From the NCBI GenBank assembly GCA_963717745.1, contig CAVQXJ010000027.1:124001-188000 (forward strand): a stretch of DNA of 64,000 bases, written 5' to 3'. Source of the DNA: JACCXG01 sp963717745. Lineage in GTDB: Bacteria; Acidobacteriota; Vicinamibacteria; Vicinamibacterales; 2-12-FULL-66-21. Shown one piece after another: positions 56,914 through 64,000 of this stretch. Numbering within the stretch: position 1 is the stretch's first letter; the number at the start of each line of letters is the position of its first letter. The translations under genes and the position numbers were made by a program. Under the pieces are notes generated by a model, which saw nothing but the letters and a program-made list of their open reading frames with translations, did no database searches and had not been told where the DNA came from.

Positions 56914-58191
56914 ACAGACCGCCGCCTCCTCGACGCCGTGCCCCTTGACGGCGGTCACCTCGAACTGAAGCCTGGCGAACCGCACGGTGTCGCCGACCAC
57001 CGGGGGACGCCCGAGCAGCATCAGCACCAGGCCGCTCACGCTATCGACGTCTTCGTGCTCGAGATCGAGGTCGAATTCCTGGCCCACTTCATCGAGCCGC
57101 ATCGTGCCCGGCACGCGCAGCCGGCCGTCACGGTCCCGATAGACCTGCTGGCCGGTCAGGGGGCCCTCTTCGATCTCGCCCACCACTTCCTCGAAAAGAT
57201 CCTCGACCGTGACCACGCCGGCGGTGCCGCCGTGCTCGTCGATGACCACCGCCATCTGCGTGCGCTCGCGGCGCATCATCGCCAGCACGGTGTCGAGCTG
57301 CGCGGTCTCCGGCACGACCGGCACCGCCCGCGCGTGAGCAGCGGTGATCGTCTCCTCGTGAAGGAGCAGGCGCAGCAGATCCTTGATGTGGACCATGCCA
57401 AGGATGTGATCGAGGTCCTTCTCGTAGATGGGATATCGGGTATGTGCCGGCTCGGCGAGCAGCTCGCGAATCGCGGCCGGCGGCATGGCCACCGGGATTC
57501 CCACGATGCGAACCCTCGGAACCATCACCTGTCCGGCGGTGAGGTCGCCGAACTCGAAGAGCTCCTGGAGCATCTCGCTCGACTCCGATCGCAGCGCTCC
57601 CAGCTCGCCGCTCTCCTGAACGATCAGCTGCAACTCTTCCGGTGTGTAGTACTGATCGGCGTTTTGCGCCTGCCGGTTGACCCCGATGCCCTTGAGCAAC
57701 AGGTTGCCAAGACCGTTCAACGTGACGACGAAGGGGTAGAGCAGGTTCTTCGTCCAGAGCATCGGCGGCGTGATCCAGCAGGCGAGCCGCTCGGCCTGCT
57801 GTAACGCCAGCGATTTCGGCACCATCTCGCCGACCACGATGTGGAAGTAGGTCAGGATGGCGACCGCCAGGACGCTGGCGAAGCCGTGCGAGATGATCCA
57901 GGCGGGCGCGCCGGACAAGTCGAGATAGTGATAGATCGCATCGGCCACGACGTGCTCGCCGTACATGCCCAGGCCGAGGCTGGCGAGCGTGATGCCGAGC
58001 TGCGCGGTCGCGATATAGCGGTCCTGGGTCTGGGTGTCGCGGAGCACCCGCTGAACCAGGCGCGCCAGCCGATCGCCCTGCGCGGCGCGCGCATCGATCG
58101 CCGCCCGGGGCGCCCCCACGATCGCGAACTCGGCGGCGACGAACAAGCCGTTCAGGAGGATCAGCACGGTGATGATCGTCAGTTCGATCAC
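56869..58191 (-). CDS. CNNM/CorC (HlyC)-family CBS-domain membrane protein
   Basis: The 440-residue product has the DUF21 membrane domain (about 1-190, starting ELTIITVLILLNGLFVAAEF), with LGITLASLGLGMYGEHVVAD and VVGEMVPKSLALQQAERLA. A CBS pair carries VMVPRVRIVGIPVAMPPAAI and VIDEHGGTAGVVTVEDLFEE. The C-terminal CorC_HlyC domain ends near FEVTAVKGHGVEEAAVCLTD. Family members are linked to magnesium and cobalt efflux. Its start overlaps the upstream paralogue by 4 bp, and its 3' end overlaps the APC permease on the other strand. Confidence 0.92.
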   Translation of the reverse strand: MIELTIITVLILLNGLFVAAEFAIVGAPRAAIDARAAQGDRLARLVQRVLRDTQTQDRYIATAQLGITLASLGLGMYGEHVVADAIYHYLDLSGAPAWIISHGFASVLAVAILTYFHIVVGEMVPKSLALQQAERLACWITPPMLWTKNLLYPFVVTLNGLGNLLLKGIGVNRQAQNADQYYTPEELQLIVQESGELGALRSESSEMLQELFEFGDLTAGQVMVPRVRIVGIPVAMPPAAIRELLAEPAHTRYPIYEKDLDHILGMVHIKDLLRLLLHEETITAAHARAVPVVPETAQLDTVLAMMRRERTQMAVVIDEHGGTAGVVTVEDLFEEVVGEIEEGPLTGQQVYRDRDGRLRVPGTMRLDEVGQEFDLDLEHEDVDSVSGLVLMLLGRPPVVGDTVRFARLQFEVTAVKGHGVEEAAVCLTDMDSGPPEGVGL

Positions 58192-59270
58192 CGGGTTTCC
58201 TCCTCGCGGCCGCGGGCCGTCCGCCGCGCCATCTTGAACTCGTCGGCGACTCCCCCAAGCAGCTCCGCGACCACGTCCTCGAGCGTGATCAGTCCGATCA
58301 CGGTTCCGTTCGAGTCGACCACCAGCGCCTGATGGCTGCGCTTCTCACGCAGGAACGCGAGCAGGCGATCGGCGGGCATGTCGTGACGGACGCGGACAAT
58401 CGGGCGGAGCAGCGCCGCGAGCGACCGCCGGCCCAGGCCGGCGACGTACTCGGCGACCAGGTCCTTCGTGTGCAGCATGCCGACGACATGGTCCAGGCTG
58501 CCGCGAAACACCGGCAACCGGCTGAATGGACTGCTGGTGACGATGCGGAGCACTTCCGGCATCGCCGTATTGATGTCGAGCGCGGCGAGCCGCGCCCGCG
58601 GCACCATCAGTTGGCTGGCGGTGCGGAGGCCAAGACGCAGCGCACGATGCAGCCGCACCTGTTCTTCCGGCTCCAGCAGCCCGCCGTCGCGGCTCTCCGC
58701 GATCAACAGCTCGATCTCCTCAGGCGAGTGGACGTGCCGATGCCCAGTGGATGGGACGCGCAGCAGTCTCAGCAACAGCGCGCCGCTGCCGTTGAGGACG
58801 ACGATCGCCCACGAGAACAGCCGCAATGACCACTGCATCGGGAGCACCGTGATGATCGCGGTTCGGGTCGGGTCGTGGAGCGCCAGTGATTTCGGGACCA
58901 GCTCACCGATGATCATCGCCAGCACCGTGAGGACGAGCAGCACGATGACTGCGCTGGTCGACTCCGCCGTGTCCGCATCCAGACCAAAGACCGCCTGAAC
59001 CAGCGGCGTCAGCGCCGGCGCCAGCGCGGCCTGGCCATAGGCGCCGAGGATCAGGCTGGAGAGCGTGATCCCGATCTGGGAGACCGCGATGTAGCGATCG
59101 AGCTCGTGAGGATCCTCGACGACGGGGAGGATGCGGGCGGCCAAACCGTTGCCGTCTTCCGCGAGCCGTCGGAGCCGGCTCCGGCGTGCGCCGACGGCCG
59201 CAAACTCTGCGGCCACGTACAGACCCGTCAACAGAATCAGGAAAGTGATGACGAGCGAAGCCAATAGCAT
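58188..59270 (-). CDS. CNNM/CorC-family CBS-domain membrane protein, short form
   Basis: This 360-residue paralogue of the next gene has the DUF21 domain with LLTGLYVAAEFAAVGARRSR, ISQIGITLSSL-type (read SQIGITLSSLILGAYGQAAL) and IIGELVPKSLALHDPTRTA, followed by a CBS pair with MVPRARLAALDINTAMPEVL and VVDSNGTVIGLITLEDVVAE. It stops after the CBS pair and lacks the C-terminal CorC_HlyC domain. Tandem long and short copies overlapping by 4 bp suggest a heteromeric transporter or regulator. Confidence 0.9.
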   Translation of the reverse strand: MLLASLVITFLILLTGLYVAAEFAAVGARRSRLRRLAEDGNGLAARILPVVEDPHELDRYIAVSQIGITLSSLILGAYGQAALAPALTPLVQAVFGLDADTAESTSAVIVLLVLTVLAMIIGELVPKSLALHDPTRTAIITVLPMQWSLRLFSWAIVVLNGSGALLLRLLRVPSTGHRHVHSPEEIELLIAESRDGGLLEPEEQVRLHRALRLGLRTASQLMVPRARLAALDINTAMPEVLRIVTSSPFSRLPVFRGSLDHVVGMLHTKDLVAEYVAGLGRRSLAALLRPIVRVRHDMPADRLLAFLREKRSHQALVVDSNGTVIGLITLEDVVAELLGGVADEFKMARRTARGREEETR

Positions 59271-59359
59271 CTGGCCCCGCGATCGTATCGCAAGAGATAC
59301 GGCCGGGCTGGCGGCGGCTCAGCTTGACCGACTCGTGCCCGCGTCCCAGACTCGACTGA

Positions 59360-61726
59360 ATGGTTCGACGCGCGGTCTGGGTCCCGCTACTGCTGGCGTT
59401 GTTCCTGGGCCCAATCACGCTCTCCCGCGCGCAAAACGGCGCCGAGGACGTGGTGTTGCGACCGGGCAGCGGCGCGACAGTCTTTGGCGGATGGACGGTC
59501 ATCCCCGACGCGGCCGCCGCCGGCGGCACCGCGGTGCGGCATGCGAACGCCGGCGCCGCCAAGCTGACGCAGGCGCTCGCCCAGCCGGTCAACTACTTCG
59601 AGCAGACATTCGTCGCCGACGCCGGCATTCCCTACCGGCTGTGGCTGCGCGGGCGCGCCCAGAGCGACAGCTGGGCCAACGACTCGGTGTTCGTGCAGTT
59701 CACCACCTCGGTCGAGGCCGGAGTGGCCAAATACCGCCTCGGCACGACCTCCGCGCTCGAGGTCAATCTCGAAGACTGTTCGGGTTGCGGTCTTGCCGGT
59801 TGGGGATGGCAGGATACCGGCTGGGGCGTTGGCGTGCTCGGTCCCGAGGTGACGTTCGCGTCCTCTGGCCCGCAGCGGATTCGGATCCAGACCCGCGAGG
59901 ACGGCTTCACGATCGATCAGATCGTGCTCTCGCCGGAACGGTACCTGCGCACCGCACCCGGGGCGCTCAAGAACGACACCACGTTCGTGCCGCCGGGAGG
60001 CCAGTCCCCGCCACCGCCGACGATGGTCCGGCGGCCGTATCTGCAGCAGATGACGTCGAATCGCGTCGTGGTGGTCTGGGCGACTCTGGAAAGCGGCGTT
60101 CCCAAGGTGCGCGTGGCCGCAGGTTCGACCACGCGGACGGTCACCGGCACGAGCCGCCTCGTTCCGAACTCGCGCAGCGGCCTCGGCTTCGACTACTACC
60201 ATCACGAGGTGGCGGTCGGCAGCCTGTCCGCCGCGACCGCTTACACCTATGACGCGACCCTGAACGACGCGCCGGTGACCTCCGCCACCTTTCGCACGGC
60301 GCCGGCGACCGGTACCGGCGCCATCGCGTTCGTCGCGCTCGGCGACAGCGGGACCGGGTCACTACAGCAGCGTGAAATCGCGTCGCTGCTGGCCGCGGAC
60401 ACCTTCGATCTGATGGTGCACGCGGGCGACATTGCCTACGGCAACAACGGTGGCACCGGCGACGCCACCTATCGCACGTACAACAACTGGTTTTTCGACA
60501 TCTACGCGGCGCTGCTCCCGTCGCGCGCGCTCTACACCACCGAAGGCAATCACGACAGCCGGCCGTCCAACGGCAACGGCGTCGCCTACCTGGACGCTTT
60601 CACGCTCCCGACCAACGGCGCCTCGCCGGCGTATCCGGATCACGCCGAGCGCTACTACAGCTTCGACTACGGCCGGGTCCATTTCGTCGCGCTCGACACC
60701 GAGTTCGCATTCCAGGACGCGACCCGTCGCAGCGAGCAGATCTCGTGGCTCGAATCCGATCTCGCCGCAACGGCACAGCCGTGGAAGGTCGCGGTCTTCC
60801 ATCGCTCCCCTTACTCGGCGGGAGCCGAGCACGGCTCGGACCTGGTGGTTCGCGGCGCCTTCGGTCCGATATTCGAGCAATATGGCGTGCAGCTGGTCAT
60901 CTCGGCTCACGAGCACATCTACGAGCGGGCGTTCCCGATTCGCACGTCCTCCAACGGTCAGGCCGTGACCTACATCGTCACCGGGGGCGGCGGCGGTCCG
61001 GCGTACGCCGCCGGCACGGCGGACTGGACGGCGTATTCGAGCTCGCGCCATCACTATGTGCGGACCGCGGTGACCGATTGCACGTTGACGGTGCGGGCCG
61101 TGGGTCTTGGCGGGTCGGTCTTCGACACCTTCGTGCTCGATCGGTGCAACCAACCAGGCGAAGGACAGGACGTGGTGTTATATGCGGCGGAAGCGCCAAT
61201 CCGCTCAGGACGATGGGTGGTCGAACCGGATTCGACGGCCGCCGGCGGATCACGGCTGCGGCATCCTGACGCCGCCGCCGCGAAGCTCGCGAGCGCATTG
61301 GCGCAGCCGGCCAACTACTTCGAGATGACGTTCAACGCTGAGGCAGGTGTGCCGTATCGCCTGTGGCTGCGCGGCAAGGCGGATCGCAACTACTGGGGCA
61401 ACGACTCGGTGTTCGCGCAGTTCGACGGCACCGTGGATGGCAGCGGCGTCGCGCAGTTCCGGATCGGCACCACCACCGCCGCCGACATCAACATCGAGGA
61501 CTGCAGCGGCTGCGGTCTCTCGAACTGGGGCTGGCAGGACAACGGGTGGGGCACCGGCGTCATGGGTCCCCTGATCCGATTTTCACGCACCGGCGTCCAG
61601 CGCCTGCGAGTGCAGACCCGCGAAGACGGGCTGGCGATCGATCAGATCGTGCTGTCGCCGAGCAGGTATCTCACCAGGTCGCCTGGGGCGTTGAAGAACG
61701 ACAACACACTCATCCCTAATCACTAA
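59360..61726 (+). CDS. Secreted metallophosphoesterase with duplicated flanking domain
   Basis: The 788-residue product has a signal peptide (VRRAVWVPLLLALFLGPITL, cleaved after about SRAQ) and a beta-rich domain at about 27-210. A fibronectin-like N-domain of the purple acid phosphatase type comes next (VRRPYLQQMTSNRVVVVWAT). The calcineurin-like core has GDSGTG (about 329), GDIAYG (356), GNHD (396), HRSPYSAG and SAHEHIYERAF (about 515). A second copy of the first domain occupies about 605-785. Both copies share EDCSGCGL, WGWQD and TREDG-x-x-IDQIVLSP. The repeats are probably carbohydrate- or surface-binding modules. Confidence 0.88.
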   Translation: MVRRAVWVPLLLALFLGPITLSRAQNGAEDVVLRPGSGATVFGGWTVIPDAAAAGGTAVRHANAGAAKLTQALAQPVNYFEQTFVADAGIPYRLWLRGRAQSDSWANDSVFVQFTTSVEAGVAKYRLGTTSALEVNLEDCSGCGLAGWGWQDTGWGVGVLGPEVTFASSGPQRIRIQTREDGFTIDQIVLSPERYLRTAPGALKNDTTFVPPGGQSPPPPTMVRRPYLQQMTSNRVVVVWATLESGVPKVRVAAGSTTRTVTGTSRLVPNSRSGLGFDYYHHEVAVGSLSAATAYTYDATLNDAPVTSATFRTAPATGTGAIAFVALGDSGTGSLQQREIASLLAADTFDLMVHAGDIAYGNNGGTGDATYRTYNNWFFDIYAALLPSRALYTTEGNHDSRPSNGNGVAYLDAFTLPTNGASPAYPDHAERYYSFDYGRVHFVALDTEFAFQDATRRSEQISWLESDLAATAQPWKVAVFHRSPYSAGAEHGSDLVVRGAFGPIFEQYGVQLVISAHEHIYERAFPIRTSSNGQAVTYIVTGGGGGPAYAAGTADWTAYSSSRHHYVRTAVTDCTLTVRAVGLGGSVFDTFVLDRCNQPGEGQDVVLYAAEAPIRSGRWVVEPDSTAAGGSRLRHPDAAAAKLASALAQPANYFEMTFNAEAGVPYRLWLRGKADRNYWGNDSVFAQFDGTVDGSGVAQFRIGTTTAADINIEDCSGCGLSNWGWQDNGWGTGVMGPLIRFSRTGVQRLRVQTREDGLAIDQIVLSPSRYLTRSPGALKNDNTLIPNH

Positions 61727-61765
61727 TCCCTAATCCCCCTCCCGAATCCCTAATCCAAGGAGCCC
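61712..61765. repeat. Short tandem repeat of CCCTAATC units
   Basis: Just after the metallophosphoesterase stop there are about five imperfect copies of CCCTAATC/CCGAATC in roughly 54 bp. The sequence overlaps the gene's last codons and ends at the convergent permease gene. No hairpin or T-run is obvious. It may be slippage-derived spacer DNA. Confidence 0.6.
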
Positions 61766-61775
61766 GAATCTCTGA

Positions 61776-64000
61776 TCATTCCGCTCGGAGGGCTGGCAGC
61801 GGATCGACCCGGGACGCGCGGCGCGCCGGGAGCAGCGTCGCTACCAGGGCGACGCCCGTCAGGACGGCGGCGACTCCGGCGAACGTCAGCGGATCGGTCG
61901 GCGATAGGTCGAACAGCAGCGCGCGCAGCAGCCGCGTCAGCGCAACCGCGCCCGCCAGCCCGCCGATCATCCCGGCCGCGATGATCGCCAGTCCGTCGCG
62001 AAGAATCAGACCCAGCACCGCGGCGCGGCCGGCGCCGAGCGCCATCCGGATGCCGATTTCCTGCCGCCGTTGCGCGACGTTGTAGCTCAGAAGGCCGTGC
62101 ACGCCGATGGCCGCCAGGATCACCGTGAGCAGCGCGAACGTGCCGAGCAGGAAGGCTGTGAACCGCCGCTGCGATACCGATCGCGAGACCGTCCGATCGA
62201 GCGGCTCGACCGCGAACACCGCCAGCCCGGGATCGACGTCGTGAATCACGCGCTCCGCTGATGCTGCGGCCGCCGCCGTGTCCATCGCGGTCTTCAGCAG
62301 CAGCACCCCCGTCGCCGACGGCATCTGCGACAGTGGCGCGTAAACCGCAATCGGTGGGGCCTCGGTCAGTCCGTGGATCCGTTCGTTCGCCACCACGCCG
62401 ACGATGGTGCGGGACGCGCCCCAGAAGCGCATCTGCGCGCCCATCGGCTCGCGGTTGGGGAAGAAGCGCTCGGCGGCGGTCTGATTGATCAGGACAACCA
62501 GGGAAGACGCGGCAGTGTCCGCATCCCGGAAGGCGCGGCCGCTGATCGTGGCCAGGCCCATGGTCGCAAAGTACGACGGCGTGACGCGGCGAATCGAGAT
62601 TTCCGGCCAGGTCTGCGATTCTGCTTCGCGGCCCACAATGACGAAGGAATTCGTGAAGCCGGGATCGAGCGGATGATTGCCGGCGATGGCGGCCGACTGG
62701 ATGCCGGGCAGCCGGGCCGCGCGTTCGAGCAGCGTCCGGGCGAAGGCGTGCTGCTCGACGAAGTTCGGCCACTGCCGGAAGTTCGACGGGTACCGCGCGG
62801 CCGGCAGCTGATACTCGGCCTTCAGCACGCCGGCGGACTTGAACCCTGGATCGATCCGCTGGACGTTCCACAGGCTGCGGATCAGCAGGGCTGCGCCGCA
62901 CACCAGCAGCACGGCCAGCGCCAGTTCGGCGACGACCAGCGTCTGCTGCAGGAGCTTCCGGCCGCGGCTCTGAGACGTGCGGCCGCGCCCGCGGAGTGCC
63001 GATTGCAGATCGGCGCGCCCCGCCTGGACCATCGGGAACAACCCGAACCCGATGGCGGCGAGCGCCGAGACGCCGATCGTCGCCGCCAGCACTCGTCCGT
63101 CGAGCGAGGCCTCGGCCAGGCGCGGGATGTCGGCCGGCGCCAGCGCGACGATGACCTGGAGCGCGGCGAACGCGAAGCCGATGCCCAGCACGGTCGCGGC
63201 TAGAGTCAGGACGCTGCTCTCGACGAGGAACAACCGGGCCAGGCGGGCGCTGCGGGCGCCGAGCGCGCCGCGCACTGCGACTTCGTGCCCGCGTGCGGCG
63301 CCGCGCGCGATCAGCAGGCTCGCGACGTTGACGCTGGCGACGAGCAGCACGAGCGCCACCGCGCCGAGCAGCAGATAGAACGCCGGCTCGAAGGGTCCGA
63401 AGACCACGCTCGACAGCGGCTCGACGAACGCACCGCGGGCAGCGTTCTCGGGGAAGGCCCGCTCGAGGTCGGACATGATCCGCGTCAGATCGGCCTGCGC
63501 CGCGGCGGCATCGACGCCATCGGCCAGACGCCCCATCACGAAGAGGGGATGTGTGCTGCGTGGAAGCACCCTCGGATCGCCTTGCAGCGGCGTCCAGATC
63601 TCGACCTCGGTGCGCTCGCCGCGATCGGCGAACGATCGGGAATACGCGGCCCTGGACAGGACCTGCAGCATCCCGAAGTCGGAGCCACGCGGCATGACCC
63701 CGATGACCGTGTGGATGCGATCGTCGAGCCGGATGGTGCGGCCGACCGCATCGGCGCGGCGCCCGAGCTCTCGCTCCCACAGCGATTCGCTGATCAGCAC
63801 GCTCCCGGGCGCACCGGGCCGGTCGTCTGCGTCAGCGAACGTGCGGCCGGCGATCGGCTGAAGGCCGAGCATCGGCAGCAGGCCGTGTGTGACGCGTAGA
63901 ACGGCCGTCCGCCGCGGCTCGCCGGCGGCCGGCGTCAGGTTCATTTCGCCCGGCAGGAGTACCGCGGCCTGCGCCAGGCTGCGCGCCCGATCCTTGACGT
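61776..64000 (-). CDS. ADOP-type ABC transporter permease (partial at right edge)
   Basis: This is the third orphan permease. The frame is open from the stop at 61776 to the window edge; the first visible residues before the internal methionine at 63944 read VKDRARSLAQAAVLLPGE, so the N-terminus is outside. Features include a MacB periplasmic domain (LPMLGLQPIAGRTFADADDR), FYLLLGAVALVLLVASVNVA, and ARGHEVAVRGALGARSARLA as the first FtsX motif. QRRQEIGIRMALGAGRAAVL near the C-terminus is the second. About 740 residues are visible of an expected 800 to 900. Any PadR partner would lie beyond the edge. Confidence 0.9.
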   Translation of the reverse strand, partial: VKDRARSLAQAAVLLPGEMNLTPAAGEPRRTAVLRVTHGLLPMLGLQPIAGRTFADADDRPGAPGSVLISESLWERELGRRADAVGRTIRLDDRIHTVIGVMPRGSDFGMLQVLSRAAYSRSFADRGERTEVEIWTPLQGDPRVLPRSTHPLFVMGRLADGVDAAAAQADLTRIMSDLERAFPENAARGAFVEPLSSVVFGPFEPAFYLLLGAVALVLLVASVNVASLLIARGAARGHEVAVRGALGARSARLARLFLVESSVLTLAATVLGIGFAFAALQVIVALAPADIPRLAEASLDGRVLAATIGVSALAAIGFGLFPMVQAGRADLQSALRGRGRTSQSRGRKLLQQTLVVAELALAVLLVCGAALLIRSLWNVQRIDPGFKSAGVLKAEYQLPAARYPSNFRQWPNFVEQHAFARTLLERAARLPGIQSAAIAGNHPLDPGFTNSFVIVGREAESQTWPEISIRRVTPSYFATMGLATISGRAFRDADTAASSLVVLINQTAAERFFPNREPMGAQMRFWGASRTIVGVVANERIHGLTEAPPIAVYAPLSQMPSATGVLLLKTAMDTAAAAASAERVIHDVDPGLAVFAVEPLDRTVSRSVSQRRFTAFLLGTFALLTVILAAIGVHGLLSYNVAQRRQEIGIRMALGAGRAAVLGLILRDGLAIIAAGMIGGLAGAVALTRLLRALLFDLSPTDPLTFAGVAAVLTGVALVATLLPARRASRVDPLPALRAE

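Noticed and set aside
61750..63780. 676-codon frame overlapping the third ADOP permease on the same strand
   Set aside because: It is an out-of-frame, Arg/Gly/Pro-rich shadow; the permease frame carries the FtsX and MacB motifs.

Overview
The window is about 64 kb of GC-rich bacterial chromosome centred on the replication origin. Gene content points to Acidobacteriota, probably the Vicinamibacteria side. The evidence is three very large orphan MacB/FtsX-type permeases of the ADOP kind (one overlapping a PadR regulator), ATP synthase with separate b and b' subunits, and an rpmH-rnpA-yidD-yidC-jag-mnmE-mnmG-rsmG-parA-parB block next to dnaA. The taxonomic placement is inference from gene content.

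Layout: left of the origin everything is on the minus strand. From the origin leftwards these are rpmH, rnpA, yidD, yidC, jag/khpB, mnmE, mnmG, rsmG (with a parS site in its 3' end), parA, parB and selD. The ATP synthase genes b', b, delta, alpha and gamma follow and run off the left edge. Right of the origin are dnaA, dnaN, gyrB and gyrA on the plus strand. DnaA-box clusters lie on both sides of dnaA. Next come an ADOP permease with PadR, pcrA/uvrD, a repeat-flanked four-helix-bundle gene, the leucine cluster leuCD / lysR / leuAB, the amino-sugar operon TPR-glmU-glmS, rsmI, a DUF885 protein, an FmdB-type zinc ribbon protein, serS, a DUF4139 protein, a secreted hypothetical and tRNA-Ser(UGA). 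The right part holds a YfhO-like membrane protein, a second ADOP permease, a RodZ-like membrane HTH protein with a small upstream ORF, an Rsm22-like methyltransferase, two transporters, a pair of CorC/HlyC-type CBS proteins, a secreted metallophosphoesterase with a duplicated flanking domain, and a third ADOP permease cut by the right edge.

Main observations. (1) selD, normally read as starting late, extends upstream through an in-frame UGA at the catalytic position. It has a good ribosome binding site and a GTG start overlapping the parB stop, so it is very probably a selenoprotein. (2) A palindromic element of about 160 bp with long inverted-repeat ends sits in frame inside the Rsm22-like methyltransferase and adds about 55 residues to it. 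(3) Long GC-rich inverted repeats of one family flank the four-helix-bundle gene, and a solitary palindromic copy lies between gyrB and gyrA. (4) Nine single-base insertions break eight genes (atpF, mnmG, yidC, dnaA, the four-helix-bundle gene, leuC, glmS twice, rsmI). All have the same sign and all lie in the first 39 kb. Because several of these genes are essential, they look like assembly errors rather than decay.
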